Assembly: GCA_027365475.1 (NCBI GenBank)
Contig: DAHXNI010000022.1
Location: 24,264 to 88,263, forward strand
Direction of reading: 5' to 3'
Source of the DNA: Pseudomonadota bacterium
GTDB lineage: Bacteria > Pseudomonadota > Gammaproteobacteria > JAKAQQ01
Length of the DNA stretch: 64,000 nt
In this document: positions 26,520 to 37,694 of the stretch, in pieces
How the letters are laid out: each line of letters starts with the position of its first letter
Position numbering within the stretch: the stretch's first letter is position 1
Program-made: the position numbers and the translations under genes
The notes under the pieces: generated by a model
Told to the model about the DNA's origin: nothing
What the model saw: the letters and a program-made list of their open reading frames with translations, nothing else
Databases searched by the model: none

Positions 26520-28202
26520 TCAACCGCGATCGTTCTCCCGGTCTGCCCTCGCATGACTCTCCGACCGATCGCGCATGCTACCCACCCGCCCCCAAACCAT
26601 TCCGCGTTCATGCGCTCGAAGCGTGCGCCAAACGCGTTCCCGGAGAAAGGCATCCCGGCGGTCGAAACGTAGCCATTCAGGGGCGAGTCCCAAATTCTCC
26701 AGGTGATGTTTCCCGGGTGTGCGCATGAGCCCGAACTCGCGCCTTGGAACCTCGAGCAGGGCGAGGGAGACACCGAGCGCCTCAGCACGTTCGAGCGCGC
26801 TGTCGATGAGGCCAAGAGACGCGCCTGCTGGAAGATAAAACAGCAGGTAACGGCCGACATCTTCCCTCCTGGATCCTTGGGGTTCAACTTCGATCAGGCA
26901 AAGCGGTGACTCCAGCCGACGAGGATCCATGCGGAGGGAAGCCTCCCGTCCTTCAAGGATGCCCATATCCAGACTGGCCGCACGCACACTCCCCCAGGCG
27001 AGATAGACCGGGGGTTTCAATCCTGAAAATCTCGGCGTAAAGGCACGCGCGCGTTTGGCGCGCCAGTCGGATCCGAGGGATACGGGTGTCCATCCAGGTG
27101 CCGCAACCGGCCTCGTCATGGATTCCAGCGATCCACCCAGCGCCCGCCAGAGTTTGACGGCGTCCACCTCGCCGAGTGCGCGCTCAAACACTCTGGCGTA
27201 GAATTCGATCCGCCTGAAGCACCCGTATTGGGCATCGAGTTCAGCCAAGGCACACTCCACAAACGTGGCCACGCGCGCCCGATCCGACGCCGGTTGGAGC
27301 CCTGCCTGATCCAGCATGGGGTGCCAGGGGAGCGAACGGATAGGTGATCGGGTCGATGTCTCGTACTCCTTTGACCAGCGGGCAGACAGAACCTCCCAGG
27401 AGACAGGGGTTTTGGGCGGGCGGGTGAGGAGCGTCACATACTGCTTCTGCCTCCCGCTTGCAACGGCCCGGCAGGAACCCTTCTCTTCAAGCACGTTTTC
27501 GATGTCACGGCTGCGCTTGGACCAGAGCCTGAGAAGGGCTGGCGGGACCTCCGCCAACTCGAAACCCGATCGCGTTTTGCGGAGCGCATATCCGATCGCC
27601 TGTACGGAAGCGGCCAGTTCGAGACGGTAGTAGGCACCGATCAGTTTGGCCGCGTTGAACACCGGAAGCCCGTGGAGCGATCGGAATTTCCCTTCATCGG
27701 TTCCCGTAAAATTGAGAATCACGGCGTGGCTGTGAAGCTGGGGATCGGCCAGTCGCGAGAGCCCATGCCGAAAGGTCGCGGCCAAAAGTCCCACACCGGG
27801 AACCGGCTGGCTCACCCCTCCAATGCACTTTCGAAAATAGCAGTGTTCCGTCTCAATCCACTTGAGCGTGGAACAAACGGCCCGGTCGTGTGCATCAACG
27901 AGACGCCGGTCACCCCAAACGAGAGCAGCCACCGATACCGACTTCGGTGCGCTGAATGTGGCATCAAACCCGGGGGCATGCACCAGGCGACCTCCTTGCG
28001 GGCGCCCCAGCCGGATCCCGCCCGGAATTCGACCGAGCAAAAGCTCACGAAAGTCCTCCGGACGAACCGGCGGCTCAAGCCGAAAGGTTGCTGCCCACTG
28101 CCCATTCCAGGAGCTCGCCAAGCGACCTTCCACCGTGAGGTCATCCATCCGGAAATAATGCTCGACATGTGCAGCATCGCGGATGCCGCGGAGACTCAGC
28201 AT
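26520..28202 (-). CDS. MobF-type conjugative relaxase without helicase domain
   Basis: 560 residues from the ATG at 28202 (GGAG upstream). The N-terminal TrwC/TraI relaxase domain is clear: a single candidate nicking Tyr (Y16, in HVEHYF) instead of the usual Tyr pairs, HAPGFDATFSAPKSVS, and the metal-binding triad H146, H157, H159 in HGLSR..DPQLHSH. After about residue 300 no Walker A or other superfamily I helicase motif is visible, whereas typical MobF proteins are 900-1700 residues. Lies 52 bp after a coupling-protein gene. Probably a mobilization remnant or a minimal mobilizable element. Confidence 0.87.
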   Translation of the reverse strand: MLSLRGIRDAAHVEHYFRMDDLTVEGRLASSWNGQWAATFRLEPPVRPEDFRELLLGRIPGGIRLGRPQGGRLVHAPGFDATFSAPKSVSVAALVWGDRRLVDAHDRAVCSTLKWIETEHCYFRKCIGGVSQPVPGVGLLAATFRHGLSRLADPQLHSHAVILNFTGTDEGKFRSLHGLPVFNAAKLIGAYYRLELAASVQAIGYALRKTRSGFELAEVPPALLRLWSKRSRDIENVLEEKGSCRAVASGRQKQYVTLLTRPPKTPVSWEVLSARWSKEYETSTRSPIRSLPWHPMLDQAGLQPASDRARVATFVECALAELDAQYGCFRRIEFYARVFERALGEVDAVKLWRALGGSLESMTRPVAAPGWTPVSLGSDWRAKRARAFTPRFSGLKPPVYLAWGSVRAASLDMGILEGREASLRMDPRRLESPLCLIEVEPQGSRREDVGRYLLFYLPAGASLGLIDSALERAEALGVSLALLEVPRREFGLMRTPGKHHLENLGLAPEWLRFDRRDAFLRERVWRTLRAHERGMVWGRVGSMRDRSESHARADRENDRG

Positions 28203-28254
28203 GGACGGGGCTCCCCCTGCTGGATCCGCCCATCTGCACCACCCCAAGAAGCCC

Positions 28255-29721
28255 TCACCAGGGCACCTCGCCCATCACCTCCATCCTCTTTGTGTGATCG
28301 CCCAGGGACGGGTTCGGAACGAAAGTTTCCGCCACAAGCCTCCGTTCCCGCACAGGCAGATAGACTGATTCGACCGGGCACCCGCGCGCACGCGCCAGAA
28401 ATCCCCTCCGGTCCTCGAGATTCTGGATCTCGCTTGCGAGCACGATGCGCTCGAGATGACGCCGATCTGAATGGGTTGCGCCGCCCCGACCGAAGCCGAG
28501 CTCGCGTTGGATGATCTCGCGCTCGCCCAGTTCACGACTCAGATGTTCGGCGGTCTCGGCCTCCTGAGTCCGGAGTACGAGCAGTGAGCCGAAACAGGAC
28601 AGAAGGATCAGGGCCCCGTCCCGGCCATAATGCCGGTAGAGCTGCCGGAGTGTCTGGACCCCTGCGAGGCAAGCCAGACCATACTTGCGCCCGCGCGTCA
28701 GCGCATCAGCCAGGACCGGAACTGTCCCGAGTGCCCCGAGCTCGTCCAGCACGATCCAGATGCGCCGCAGAGGATCCGGCTCCCTGGCGAGAATCGCACC
28801 CACCGCAAGATCGAGCCAGGCGGCCAGGAGCGGTCGTAACACGGTGGCCTGATCATCCCGGTAGGTCAGAAACAGCCAATCCGGGCTGGGCGCACGTGCC
28901 ACCCATTTCCGGATCGAAAAACCCTCCGCGCCGACCGCGCGATCGAGAAATCGGTAGGGGGCCAGGTAGGTGCCGACGATCCCTCGTACCGAAGCCAGCA
29001 TCCGTTGCGCTCCTTCTTCGAAAAGGCTCTGGCAGGGGTGACCGGCTACAAGCGCGGCCAGATCCGCGTTCGATGCCTGCGTGAGCGCATCAACGAACCC
29101 GCCGGTTTGTGCAGAGCCCGTAATCCACAATCGTTCGAGCACACCCGCAATCAGGGACTGGGCGTAGTGGTGCCACTCCCGATCGGCCCCATCGCGCTCC
29201 GGCACGAGACTCCGGGCGAGGCGTTCGGCGTCCCAGCCTTCCTGCATTTCGGCGAGCGGGGACCAGTCCATGGACCGTCCGTCCAGAGGATTCAGAATGC
29301 GGTCGCCGGGACGATAAAACCGTGCGAGGCTCTCCCCACCGCAGTCGGCGACGAGCACGCGGTCACCCCGTTCGCGCAGGGTTTCGAGGCAAGCCTGGAT
29401 GGCGACACTTTTACCCGAACCGGGGCTGCCCGCGAGAAGGAGGTGATAAGGCTCAAGCACGCGCGGGATCCGGACGGATCCGATTTTGAGACAAGGCCTG
29501 AACCGTCCTTCCGTAAGGATCCCGTGCATGACTCGGAACAATCGTCTCGGGAACCCGACCCGGCCGAACTGGCGTCCCCGCCGGTGGCGTGACCGGCCGA
29601 GACGCGGGCCACGCCCAAACGGCCTGCTCAAGCGCCCTGAGAGCCCGAGCGCCCACCACAGAAAGACCACTCCGCCGAGCCCGCTCAAGAGCCCAGCCCA
29701 GAAATCCAGCATCCCTCGCAT
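28255..29721 (-). CDS. VirD4/TraD-like type IV coupling ATPase
   Basis: 488 residues. One N-terminal membrane segment (about 7-25), a basic stretch, Walker A AGSPGSGKS near residue 100, Walker B IWIVLDELGAL near 315, and the TraD-like ESLARFYRPGDRILNPLD and GVQTLRQLYRHYG blocks. Couples relaxase-bound DNA to a type IV secretion channel. Its partner relaxase follows, but no type IV secretion genes are in the window. Confidence 0.88.
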   Translation of the reverse strand: MRGMLDFWAGLLSGLGGVVFLWWALGLSGRLSRPFGRGPRLGRSRHRRGRQFGRVGFPRRLFRVMHGILTEGRFRPCLKIGSVRIPRVLEPYHLLLAGSPGSGKSVAIQACLETLRERGDRVLVADCGGESLARFYRPGDRILNPLDGRSMDWSPLAEMQEGWDAERLARSLVPERDGADREWHHYAQSLIAGVLERLWITGSAQTGGFVDALTQASNADLAALVAGHPCQSLFEEGAQRMLASVRGIVGTYLAPYRFLDRAVGAEGFSIRKWVARAPSPDWLFLTYRDDQATVLRPLLAAWLDLAVGAILAREPDPLRRIWIVLDELGALGTVPVLADALTRGRKYGLACLAGVQTLRQLYRHYGRDGALILLSCFGSLLVLRTQEAETAEHLSRELGEREIIQRELGFGRGGATHSDRRHLERIVLASEIQNLEDRRGFLARARGCPVESVYLPVRERRLVAETFVPNPSLGDHTKRMEVMGEVPW

Positions 29722-29801
29722 CCACCCGACAGCAAATTCAAGGGGATCACAGACCCCCGGTCAATACCTTCATGAACCCGATATCAGCCGCTGGGAACGG
29801 G

Positions 29802-29822
29802 ACTCCGGTGACACCCCGGAGT
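29802..29822. terminator. Hairpin between response regulator and coupling-protein gene
   Basis: ACTCCGG-TGACACC-CCGGAGT, 7-bp perfect stem, starts 11 bp past the response-regulator stop. Without a U tract. It could equally be an oriT-like or element-border structure next to the mobilization genes; nothing in the sequence decides. Confidence 0.35.
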
Positions 29823-29832
29823 TCCGAGTGTC

Positions 29833-30213
29833 TCAAGGCGTAATCGAAGCCGCCATCTCTCCCAGAATCGGGCCGATCACGGCCGCAAACTCGATCTTGT
29901 TCACGAATCCATCAACGCCGAGTTCCTGCGCACGCTCGCGGTACTCTGGATCGTCGTAGAGGGTGATCAGAACCACTTTCGGGGAGCCCGGCTGTTTTTT
30001 GAGCGCTTCCGCGGCACCCAGCCCACCGATGCCGGGCATGGCCACATCAAGGAGGACCACATCCGGCTTGAGTGATTCGCAGAGACTCAGCGCCTCTTCT
30101 CCCGAACGTGCGAGACCGATCACCTGCACGCCCGGTTGAGCGGCCAACAGACTGGCGACCGACTCGACGAAGAGCGGGTGGTCATCGGCTACGAGCACCT
30201 TGAGACGCGGCAT
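29833..30213 (-). CDS. Receiver-only response regulator (NarL-type)
   Basis: 126 residues, all receiver domain: acidic pocket ADDHP, phospho-acceptor Asp in VVLLDVAMPGIGG (about 55), Thr in LITLYDDP, Lys near GFVNK. The partner kinase is of the NarX/DegS class, whose regulators normally carry a LuxR-type HTH, but the protein stops right after the receiver. Either a dedicated single-domain regulator or a truncated NarL protein; the mobilization genes begin about 110 bp downstream. A TTG one codon upstream is an alternative start. Confidence 0.85.
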   Translation of the reverse strand: MPRLKVLVADDHPLFVESVASLLAAQPGVQVIGLARSGEEALSLCESLKPDVVLLDVAMPGIGGLGAAEALKKQPGSPKVVLITLYDDPEYRERAQELGVDGFVNKIEFAAVIGPILGEMAASITP

Positions 30214-30355
30214 CAATCTGATCCCTTGCGCTTAACCGAGAAATCGTAACTCATTTTACCTCTTCCCTCACGAAAACACTCCATCCCGATAAGGCCCGGC
30301 CCCGACTCCATCCTGATTGGATGACCTATTTCCTGAAAGAATACGACTAACCTTA

Positions 30356-31735
30356 TCATGTCGAGGACATTTCTTCTACTGCGCTCGAAACCGGCGGGGA
30401 GGCCAGCGCATCTTTCAGGGTAAACTGGATCTCGATCGAAGTGCCCTGCCCAGGTTCGCTCTGGAGCGAGAACTGTCCTCCCGCAAGCTGTACCCGTTCC
30501 TCCATGCCGAGGAGACCGAGACTCGAACCTGCCTGGACCCGCCGACGCATGGCTTCGAGATCGAATCCTCGCCCGTCATCCTGGATCCTAAGCTTGAGGC
30601 AGTCCTTGTCAATGGAAAGCGTAATCTCGATCCGAAGCGCACCGGCGTGGCGGGCAATGTTGTTCAACGCCTCCTGGATCACACGGTAGCTCGTGATTTC
30701 GACGAGAGGCGGGAAACGTGGGTCGGATTCTGGCAGATTCAGGGAAAGCCTGAGCCCCGAGAGGGTGGCCATCCGGGTTCCAAGCCCACGAATCGCGGCA
30801 ACGAGCCCTAAGTCGTCGAGCAGAGAGGGGTGCAAATTGAGCGAGAGCGTGCGGATCTGGGTGAGCACGCGATCCAGGCTGGCCACGAGCTCACCGTAGA
30901 GTTTCTCGCGCCGGCTAAGCTGGAAAAGATCAGCCATGGCATGCAAGCCGAGCTTCGCGGCCGTGAGCGTCTGCCCCACTTCGTCGTGGAGTTCACGTGC
31001 GAGATGACGACGTTCGTTTTCCTGGGTCTCAAGGAGTTTTCGGGAGAGTATCTTGAGCCGCTCGGCGTATTCGACGACCGTCTGCTGCATTGAGCGGAGA
31101 GCCGTCACGTCGCGGGCGATGCCGACACTGTAGTCGCGCCCCTCCCAGCGGATGAGGTAACGATATCCCTGAACCCATTTCCAGTCTCCACCGGCGGTTC
31201 GCAGACGGAACTCGCTCAGCGGGTAACTACGCCAGTCCCCCAGCCGCTCGAGGTCCGAGGGGTGAATGAGGCTTGCCGGATGCCGGTTCATGACCGCTTC
31301 GGCTTCCAACCCGAGAATCGCGAGATGGGACGGACTCACATACTCGTGAAGCCCCTCGATCGAAGCCATACTGACCAGATCGACCGAGTGCTCGGTCATG
31401 AGCCGGAACTTGAGTGCCTGTTCCTGCTGGATTCTGCGGATTCGCTCGCGGCGGATGAGATCGCGCTGGAAACGGGCTTCCTGCTGAGCGATGATCAGGG
31501 CCGAGAGCCCGACAAAAACGGCCATCAGGGAGGCATAGCCCACCATCCCGGCTTCCAAAAGGCGGATGCCGTACACAATGTGCACGACTACCCCTGCGAG
31601 GAGCATCCAGACTGCACCGAGCAGGAGATAGGCCAGCACAAGGCGCCAAATCGATCTCCGTGCCCAGCCGTGCACGCGGACGGTGGCCGCCATCAACTGC
31701 TCCAGTCGGACATCGAAAGGGCTACCATACCGCAA
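30356..31735 (-). CDS. NarX/DegS-class sensor histidine kinase with PAS domain
   Basis: 459 residues. Two transmembrane helices (about 28-52 and 62-82), a linker coiled coil, a PAS domain (about 105-220, HEYVSPSHLAILGLE to VGIARDVT), a HisKA_3 dimerisation helix with ENERRHLARELHDEVGQTL (phospho-His), and a HATPase with NNIARHA, DDGRGFD and GLLGMEERV. Signals to the receiver protein encoded 142 bp downstream on the same strand. The signal is unknown; there is no periplasmic domain of any size between the helices, so sensing is probably in the membrane or cytoplasm. Confidence 0.93.
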   Translation of the reverse strand: MRYGSPFDVRLEQLMAATVRVHGWARRSIWRLVLAYLLLGAVWMLLAGVVVHIVYGIRLLEAGMVGYASLMAVFVGLSALIIAQQEARFQRDLIRRERIRRIQQEQALKFRLMTEHSVDLVSMASIEGLHEYVSPSHLAILGLEAEAVMNRHPASLIHPSDLERLGDWRSYPLSEFRLRTAGGDWKWVQGYRYLIRWEGRDYSVGIARDVTALRSMQQTVVEYAERLKILSRKLLETQENERRHLARELHDEVGQTLTAAKLGLHAMADLFQLSRREKLYGELVASLDRVLTQIRTLSLNLHPSLLDDLGLVAAIRGLGTRMATLSGLRLSLNLPESDPRFPPLVEITSYRVIQEALNNIARHAGALRIEITLSIDKDCLKLRIQDDGRGFDLEAMRRRVQAGSSLGLLGMEERVQLAGGQFSLQSEPGQGTSIEIQFTLKDALASPPVSSAVEEMSST

Positions 31736-31795
31736 ATCTCCCGTTCAACCCAATCCGTGACGGACGAAGCCCACGCGCGTGCCATGAGAACCCGG

Positions 31796-32302
31796 TCAGG
31801 GTGCGCCCGTCTCGCGCAGACGGCGATCGGCAAAAAACCCCCTGAGCAGCAATATGGCCTCTTGGGATCGGATGCCACTCGTGATCACGAGATCATGGTT
31901 GAAGACCCACCCGATCCTCCCGGGATCGAGCCTTTCGAGCGCCCCGAAGCGGGGATCCGGCGCTCCATAAACCAGGCGCGCGACCCGTGCATGCATGATC
32001 GCCCCGAGGCACATCACACAAGGTTCGAGACTGACATAAAGCGTGGTCCCAGTGAGCCGGTAGTTTCCAATCGCCCGGGCGCCCGCGCGCAACACTTCGA
32101 TTTCGGCATGGGCGGTCGGATCGGTGTTACCGATCGGCCCGTTGCCTGCACCTGCAAGCAGCCGGTCTCCCTGGACGAGGACGGCTCCCACCGGAACTTC
32201 GCCCAGTTCGCGCGCCCGTTTGGCCCAAATGAGCGCCTCGTCCATCCAGGATTCGTCAGCGGACGCGTGCGGCGTCTTCACGGTCGCGGAATCACCCTGC
32301 AT
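31796..32302 (-). CDS. tadA: tRNA adenosine(34) deaminase
   Basis: Deaminates A34 of tRNA-Arg(ACG) to inosine. 168 residues. The zinc site is complete: HAEIEVL with the catalytic Glu, and PCVMC. Also visible are GEVPVGAVLV and RVARLVYGAPDPRFGA, typical of TadA. The N-terminal 18 residues are not conserved; the true start could be the ATG of MDEALIWAKRA. Monocistronic. Confidence 0.93.
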   Translation of the reverse strand: MQGDSATVKTPHASADESWMDEALIWAKRARELGEVPVGAVLVQGDRLLAGAGNGPIGNTDPTAHAEIEVLRAGARAIGNYRLTGTTLYVSLEPCVMCLGAIMHARVARLVYGAPDPRFGALERLDPGRIGWVFNHDLVITSGIRSQEAILLLRGFFADRRLRETGAP

Positions 32303-32534
32303 CCACGCCCGACTGCATTGCGACCGAGGGTATGGATATCAGGCGGTATGACACGGCAATCCAGATCCCCGCTCGCGCGGACCGAGCCCGCGCTGCAGCG
32401 TACTGCAAGCAGAAACATGAACGTTCCATGAGACTCAGGGTCCATACTGACCAAGTGTGAAATGCGCAGTCATCGTATCACTGAACGGGTGATCACCCAG
32501 GGTAGCGGGCGGGCCAGAGCGCAGCCCCCTCTGC

Positions 32535-32765
32535 CGGTGGCGTTTTCTTGTGCTGATGACTTTCCCGGTGACGTTAGGCAAGGGCAAGCGCCTGTTCGGC
32601 GATGGCACACCTAGCAAGATGCTAAAGATGGTCGATCACAAGTTGACGGCAAAGGGCACTGTGATCACGCTTATGAGCCCGGCGCTGCGTTCCCGACTTC
32701 CCGCCATTCGGGCCGCAACCCAGCACAAGCTCGCGCGAAGCGGAACGCCAGCGCCGGATGGCTGA
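32535..32765 (+). pseudogene. C-terminal fragment of a RibD/DHFR-family reductase
   Basis: LMTFPVTLGKGKRLFGDGT followed by KMVDHKLTAKGTVI is the C-terminal signature of the 'dihydrofolate reductase family' (RibD C-terminal domain) proteins, normally about 180-190 residues. Only this end remains, and after GTVI the sequence leaves the family. No upstream domain is present in any frame in 32303-32534, so it is a relic. It lies beside a direct repeat flanking an acquired ATPase gene. Confidence 0.8.
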
Positions 32766-32788
32766 GAGAAGCTGGTGATCTATCACCG

Positions 32789-32912
32789 TCTATCGCCTCC
32801 AAGCGACATTTCTTGTCGGTGTATTTGACAGTAAATTGTGGCAGAAGGAAACTTTCCATCTGCAGAAACAATAGATTCGGTATCTCGGAGACGATTGAGT
32901 AGGAGTGACCAG
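32789..32912 (+). repeat. Direct repeat, copy 1 (upstream of DUF4143 ATPase)
   Basis: Starts TCTATCGCCTCCAAGCGACA and ends GGAGACGATTGAGTAGGAGT. Both end blocks recur in the same order and orientation at 34248-34379, with a diverged AT-rich middle that contains a TTGACAG/CTGACGG core. No terminal inverted repeat of a known insertion sequence was recognised. Confidence 0.8.
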
Positions 32913-32953
32913 ACCTAACTGTGGCCTTGAATATTGAGCGGGGATGGCTCATT

Positions 32954-34102
32954 ATGCGAGGCATGCTTAAGCGGACCAAGCTCTTAGCTAGGCTGCGCTC
33001 TGGCCTAAGAACGAGTCCCGCGGTGGCGCTGCTCGGTCCACGTCAGTGCGGCAAGACTACGCTCGCACGGCAGCTTGCTGGTACCTCGAAGAGCACCTAC
33101 TTCGATCTGGAAAATCCTGTCGATCTGGCTCGGCTATCCGAGCCCATGACGGCGCTAGAATCGTTGCGCGGTCTGATCGTGATTGATGAGGTGCAGCGTC
33201 ATCCCGATCTCTTCCCGATTCTCAGGGTATTGTTGGACCGCAAGCCGATTCGAGCGCGTTTTCTCATTCTTGGCAGCGCATCGCCGGAGTTATTACACCA
33301 GAGTTCCGAAACTCTGGCGGGCCGGATAGCCATTGTCGAGATGGCCGGATTCACGCTTGAAGAGCTCAGTCGCCCGGATCTCAATCGATTATGGTTGCGC
33401 GGTGGCTTTCCGCGCTCGTTCCTGGCGCGCACGGAAGGTGCGAGTACCGCATGGCGCGAGGATTTTATTCGGACTTTCCTCGAACGCGATTTGGCTCAAC
33501 TCGGGGTGCAAGTGCCCTCCGGCACGATGCGTAGGTTTTGGACGATGACCGCACACTATTCAGGTGGCATATGGAACAGCTCGGAGGTCGGGCGATCCCT
33601 GGGCGAGGCTCATACGACCGTCAAGCGCCACCTCGACGCTCTAGCCGGCGCACTTGTTGTGCGTGTGCTCGAGCCTTGGTACGTGAACATCGGTAAACGG
33701 CTGGTAAAATCGCCGAAGGTTTACATTCGGGATTCGGGATTACTGCATACGTTGCTCGGAATAGGCGATCGCCGGCAACTAGATGGTCATCCCGTTGTCG
33801 GTGGGTCATGGGAGGGGTTCGTCATCGAGCAGCTGCTCGCTCATTTGCCCAAGGCCAAAGCCTATTACTGGCGAACGCAGGCTGGCGCAGAACTTGATCT
33901 ACTGCTGTTTCTGAAAGGACGGCGTATTGGCATTGAGATTAAGCGGGCTGATGCACCGAAGATGACGCCGTCGATGGGATCGGCGCTCGAAGACCTTGAA
34001 CTACATCGGTTGTTGGTGGTTTATCCGGGCTCGGTGCGCTATACACTCCGTCCCAAGGTTGAAGTGATGTCGCTGGCGCAGTGCGTGGCCGAACTGACTT
34101 GA
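32954..34102 (+). CDS. AAA-family ATPase with DUF4143 domain
   Basis: 382 residues from the ATG at 32954 (GGGGA upstream; a GTG at 32921 is possible). N-terminal ATPase with Walker A GPRQCGKTT, Walker B LIVIDEVQRHPDLF, sensor-like ILGSASPELL; C-terminal DUF4143 with a nuclease-like EIKRADAPK core. These proteins are widespread, patchily distributed, and of unknown function. Base composition and codon choice (more ATT, TTG, CGA) differ from the neighbours. Together with the flanking direct repeats this suggests horizontal acquisition. Confidence 0.88.
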   Translation: MRGMLKRTKLLARLRSGLRTSPAVALLGPRQCGKTTLARQLAGTSKSTYFDLENPVDLARLSEPMTALESLRGLIVIDEVQRHPDLFPILRVLLDRKPIRARFLILGSASPELLHQSSETLAGRIAIVEMAGFTLEELSRPDLNRLWLRGGFPRSFLARTEGASTAWREDFIRTFLERDLAQLGVQVPSGTMRRFWTMTAHYSGGIWNSSEVGRSLGEAHTTVKRHLDALAGALVVRVLEPWYVNIGKRLVKSPKVYIRDSGLLHTLLGIGDRRQLDGHPVVGGSWEGFVIEQLLAHLPKAKAYYWRTQAGAELDLLLFLKGRRIGIEIKRADAPKMTPSMGSALEDLELHRLLVVYPGSVRYTLRPKVEVMSLAQCVAELT

Positions 34103-34247
34103 CGACGAAAGACACGGGATTCCATAGCGGGATGTGCCAGCAATAAATTGGACCAGGATTTTCGGCAGCCACTGATCAATTGATAGCTGTTCGTGTCGTA
34201 TGCGTATGGCTGCCAAAGCGCATTGACCCTGTCGGCATCTATTGCCT

Positions 34248-34379
34248 TCTATCGCCCCCAAGCGACATTTTCTGCCGGTATATATATATATCTGACGGCA
34301 AAAGTGGCGCGCCCCAACGTAATGTTACGTTATTTCATGTGCTTATAAGTTCCGGAGACAATTGAGTGGGAGTGAGCAG
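34248..34379 (+). repeat. Direct repeat, copy 2 (downstream of DUF4143 ATPase)
   Basis: Related to 32789-32912: TCTATCGCCCCCAAGCGACA at the start and GGAGACAATTGAGTGGGAGT at the end, with a TATATATATATAT run in the middle. It occupies part of the 436-bp non-coding stretch 34103-34538, which otherwise holds only the hairpin at 34487. Confidence 0.8.
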
Positions 34380-34486
34380 GGGGCTGCTGACCAGCCGCGC
34401 ACCCAACAGGCCGACGACCGGAAATCGGCCGAGCAGTCGCGTGACGCTCCGGAGATGGAGGGGGCGCTCAATCACCCTTGAATCTA

Positions 34487-34523
34487 CCTTGAAATCTCGG
34501 TTTTTAAAACCGATATTTCAAGG
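34487..34523. terminator. Long hairpin downstream of guaA
   Basis: CCTTGAAATCTCGGTTTT faces AAAACCGATATTTCAAGG around a central T, giving a 37-bp inverted repeat with only one mismatched position. It lies 15 bp past the guaA stop. T- and A-runs lie inside the stem rather than after it. A guaBA terminator is likely. Confidence 0.65.
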
Positions 34524-34538
34524 CTCCCATCCACCCCC

Positions 34539-37681
<3,143 letters not shown>

Positions 37682-37682
37682 C

Positions 37683-37688
37683 TATGAT
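37683..37688 (+). promoter_or_regulatory. Candidate -10 box for xseA
   Basis: CGCTATGATGG with TATGAT, matching the box upstream of mutS. It ends 6 bp before the proposed GTG start of xseA, which would make that mRNA leaderless. The -35 is poor. Confidence 0.4.
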
Positions 37689-37694
37689 GGCTCG

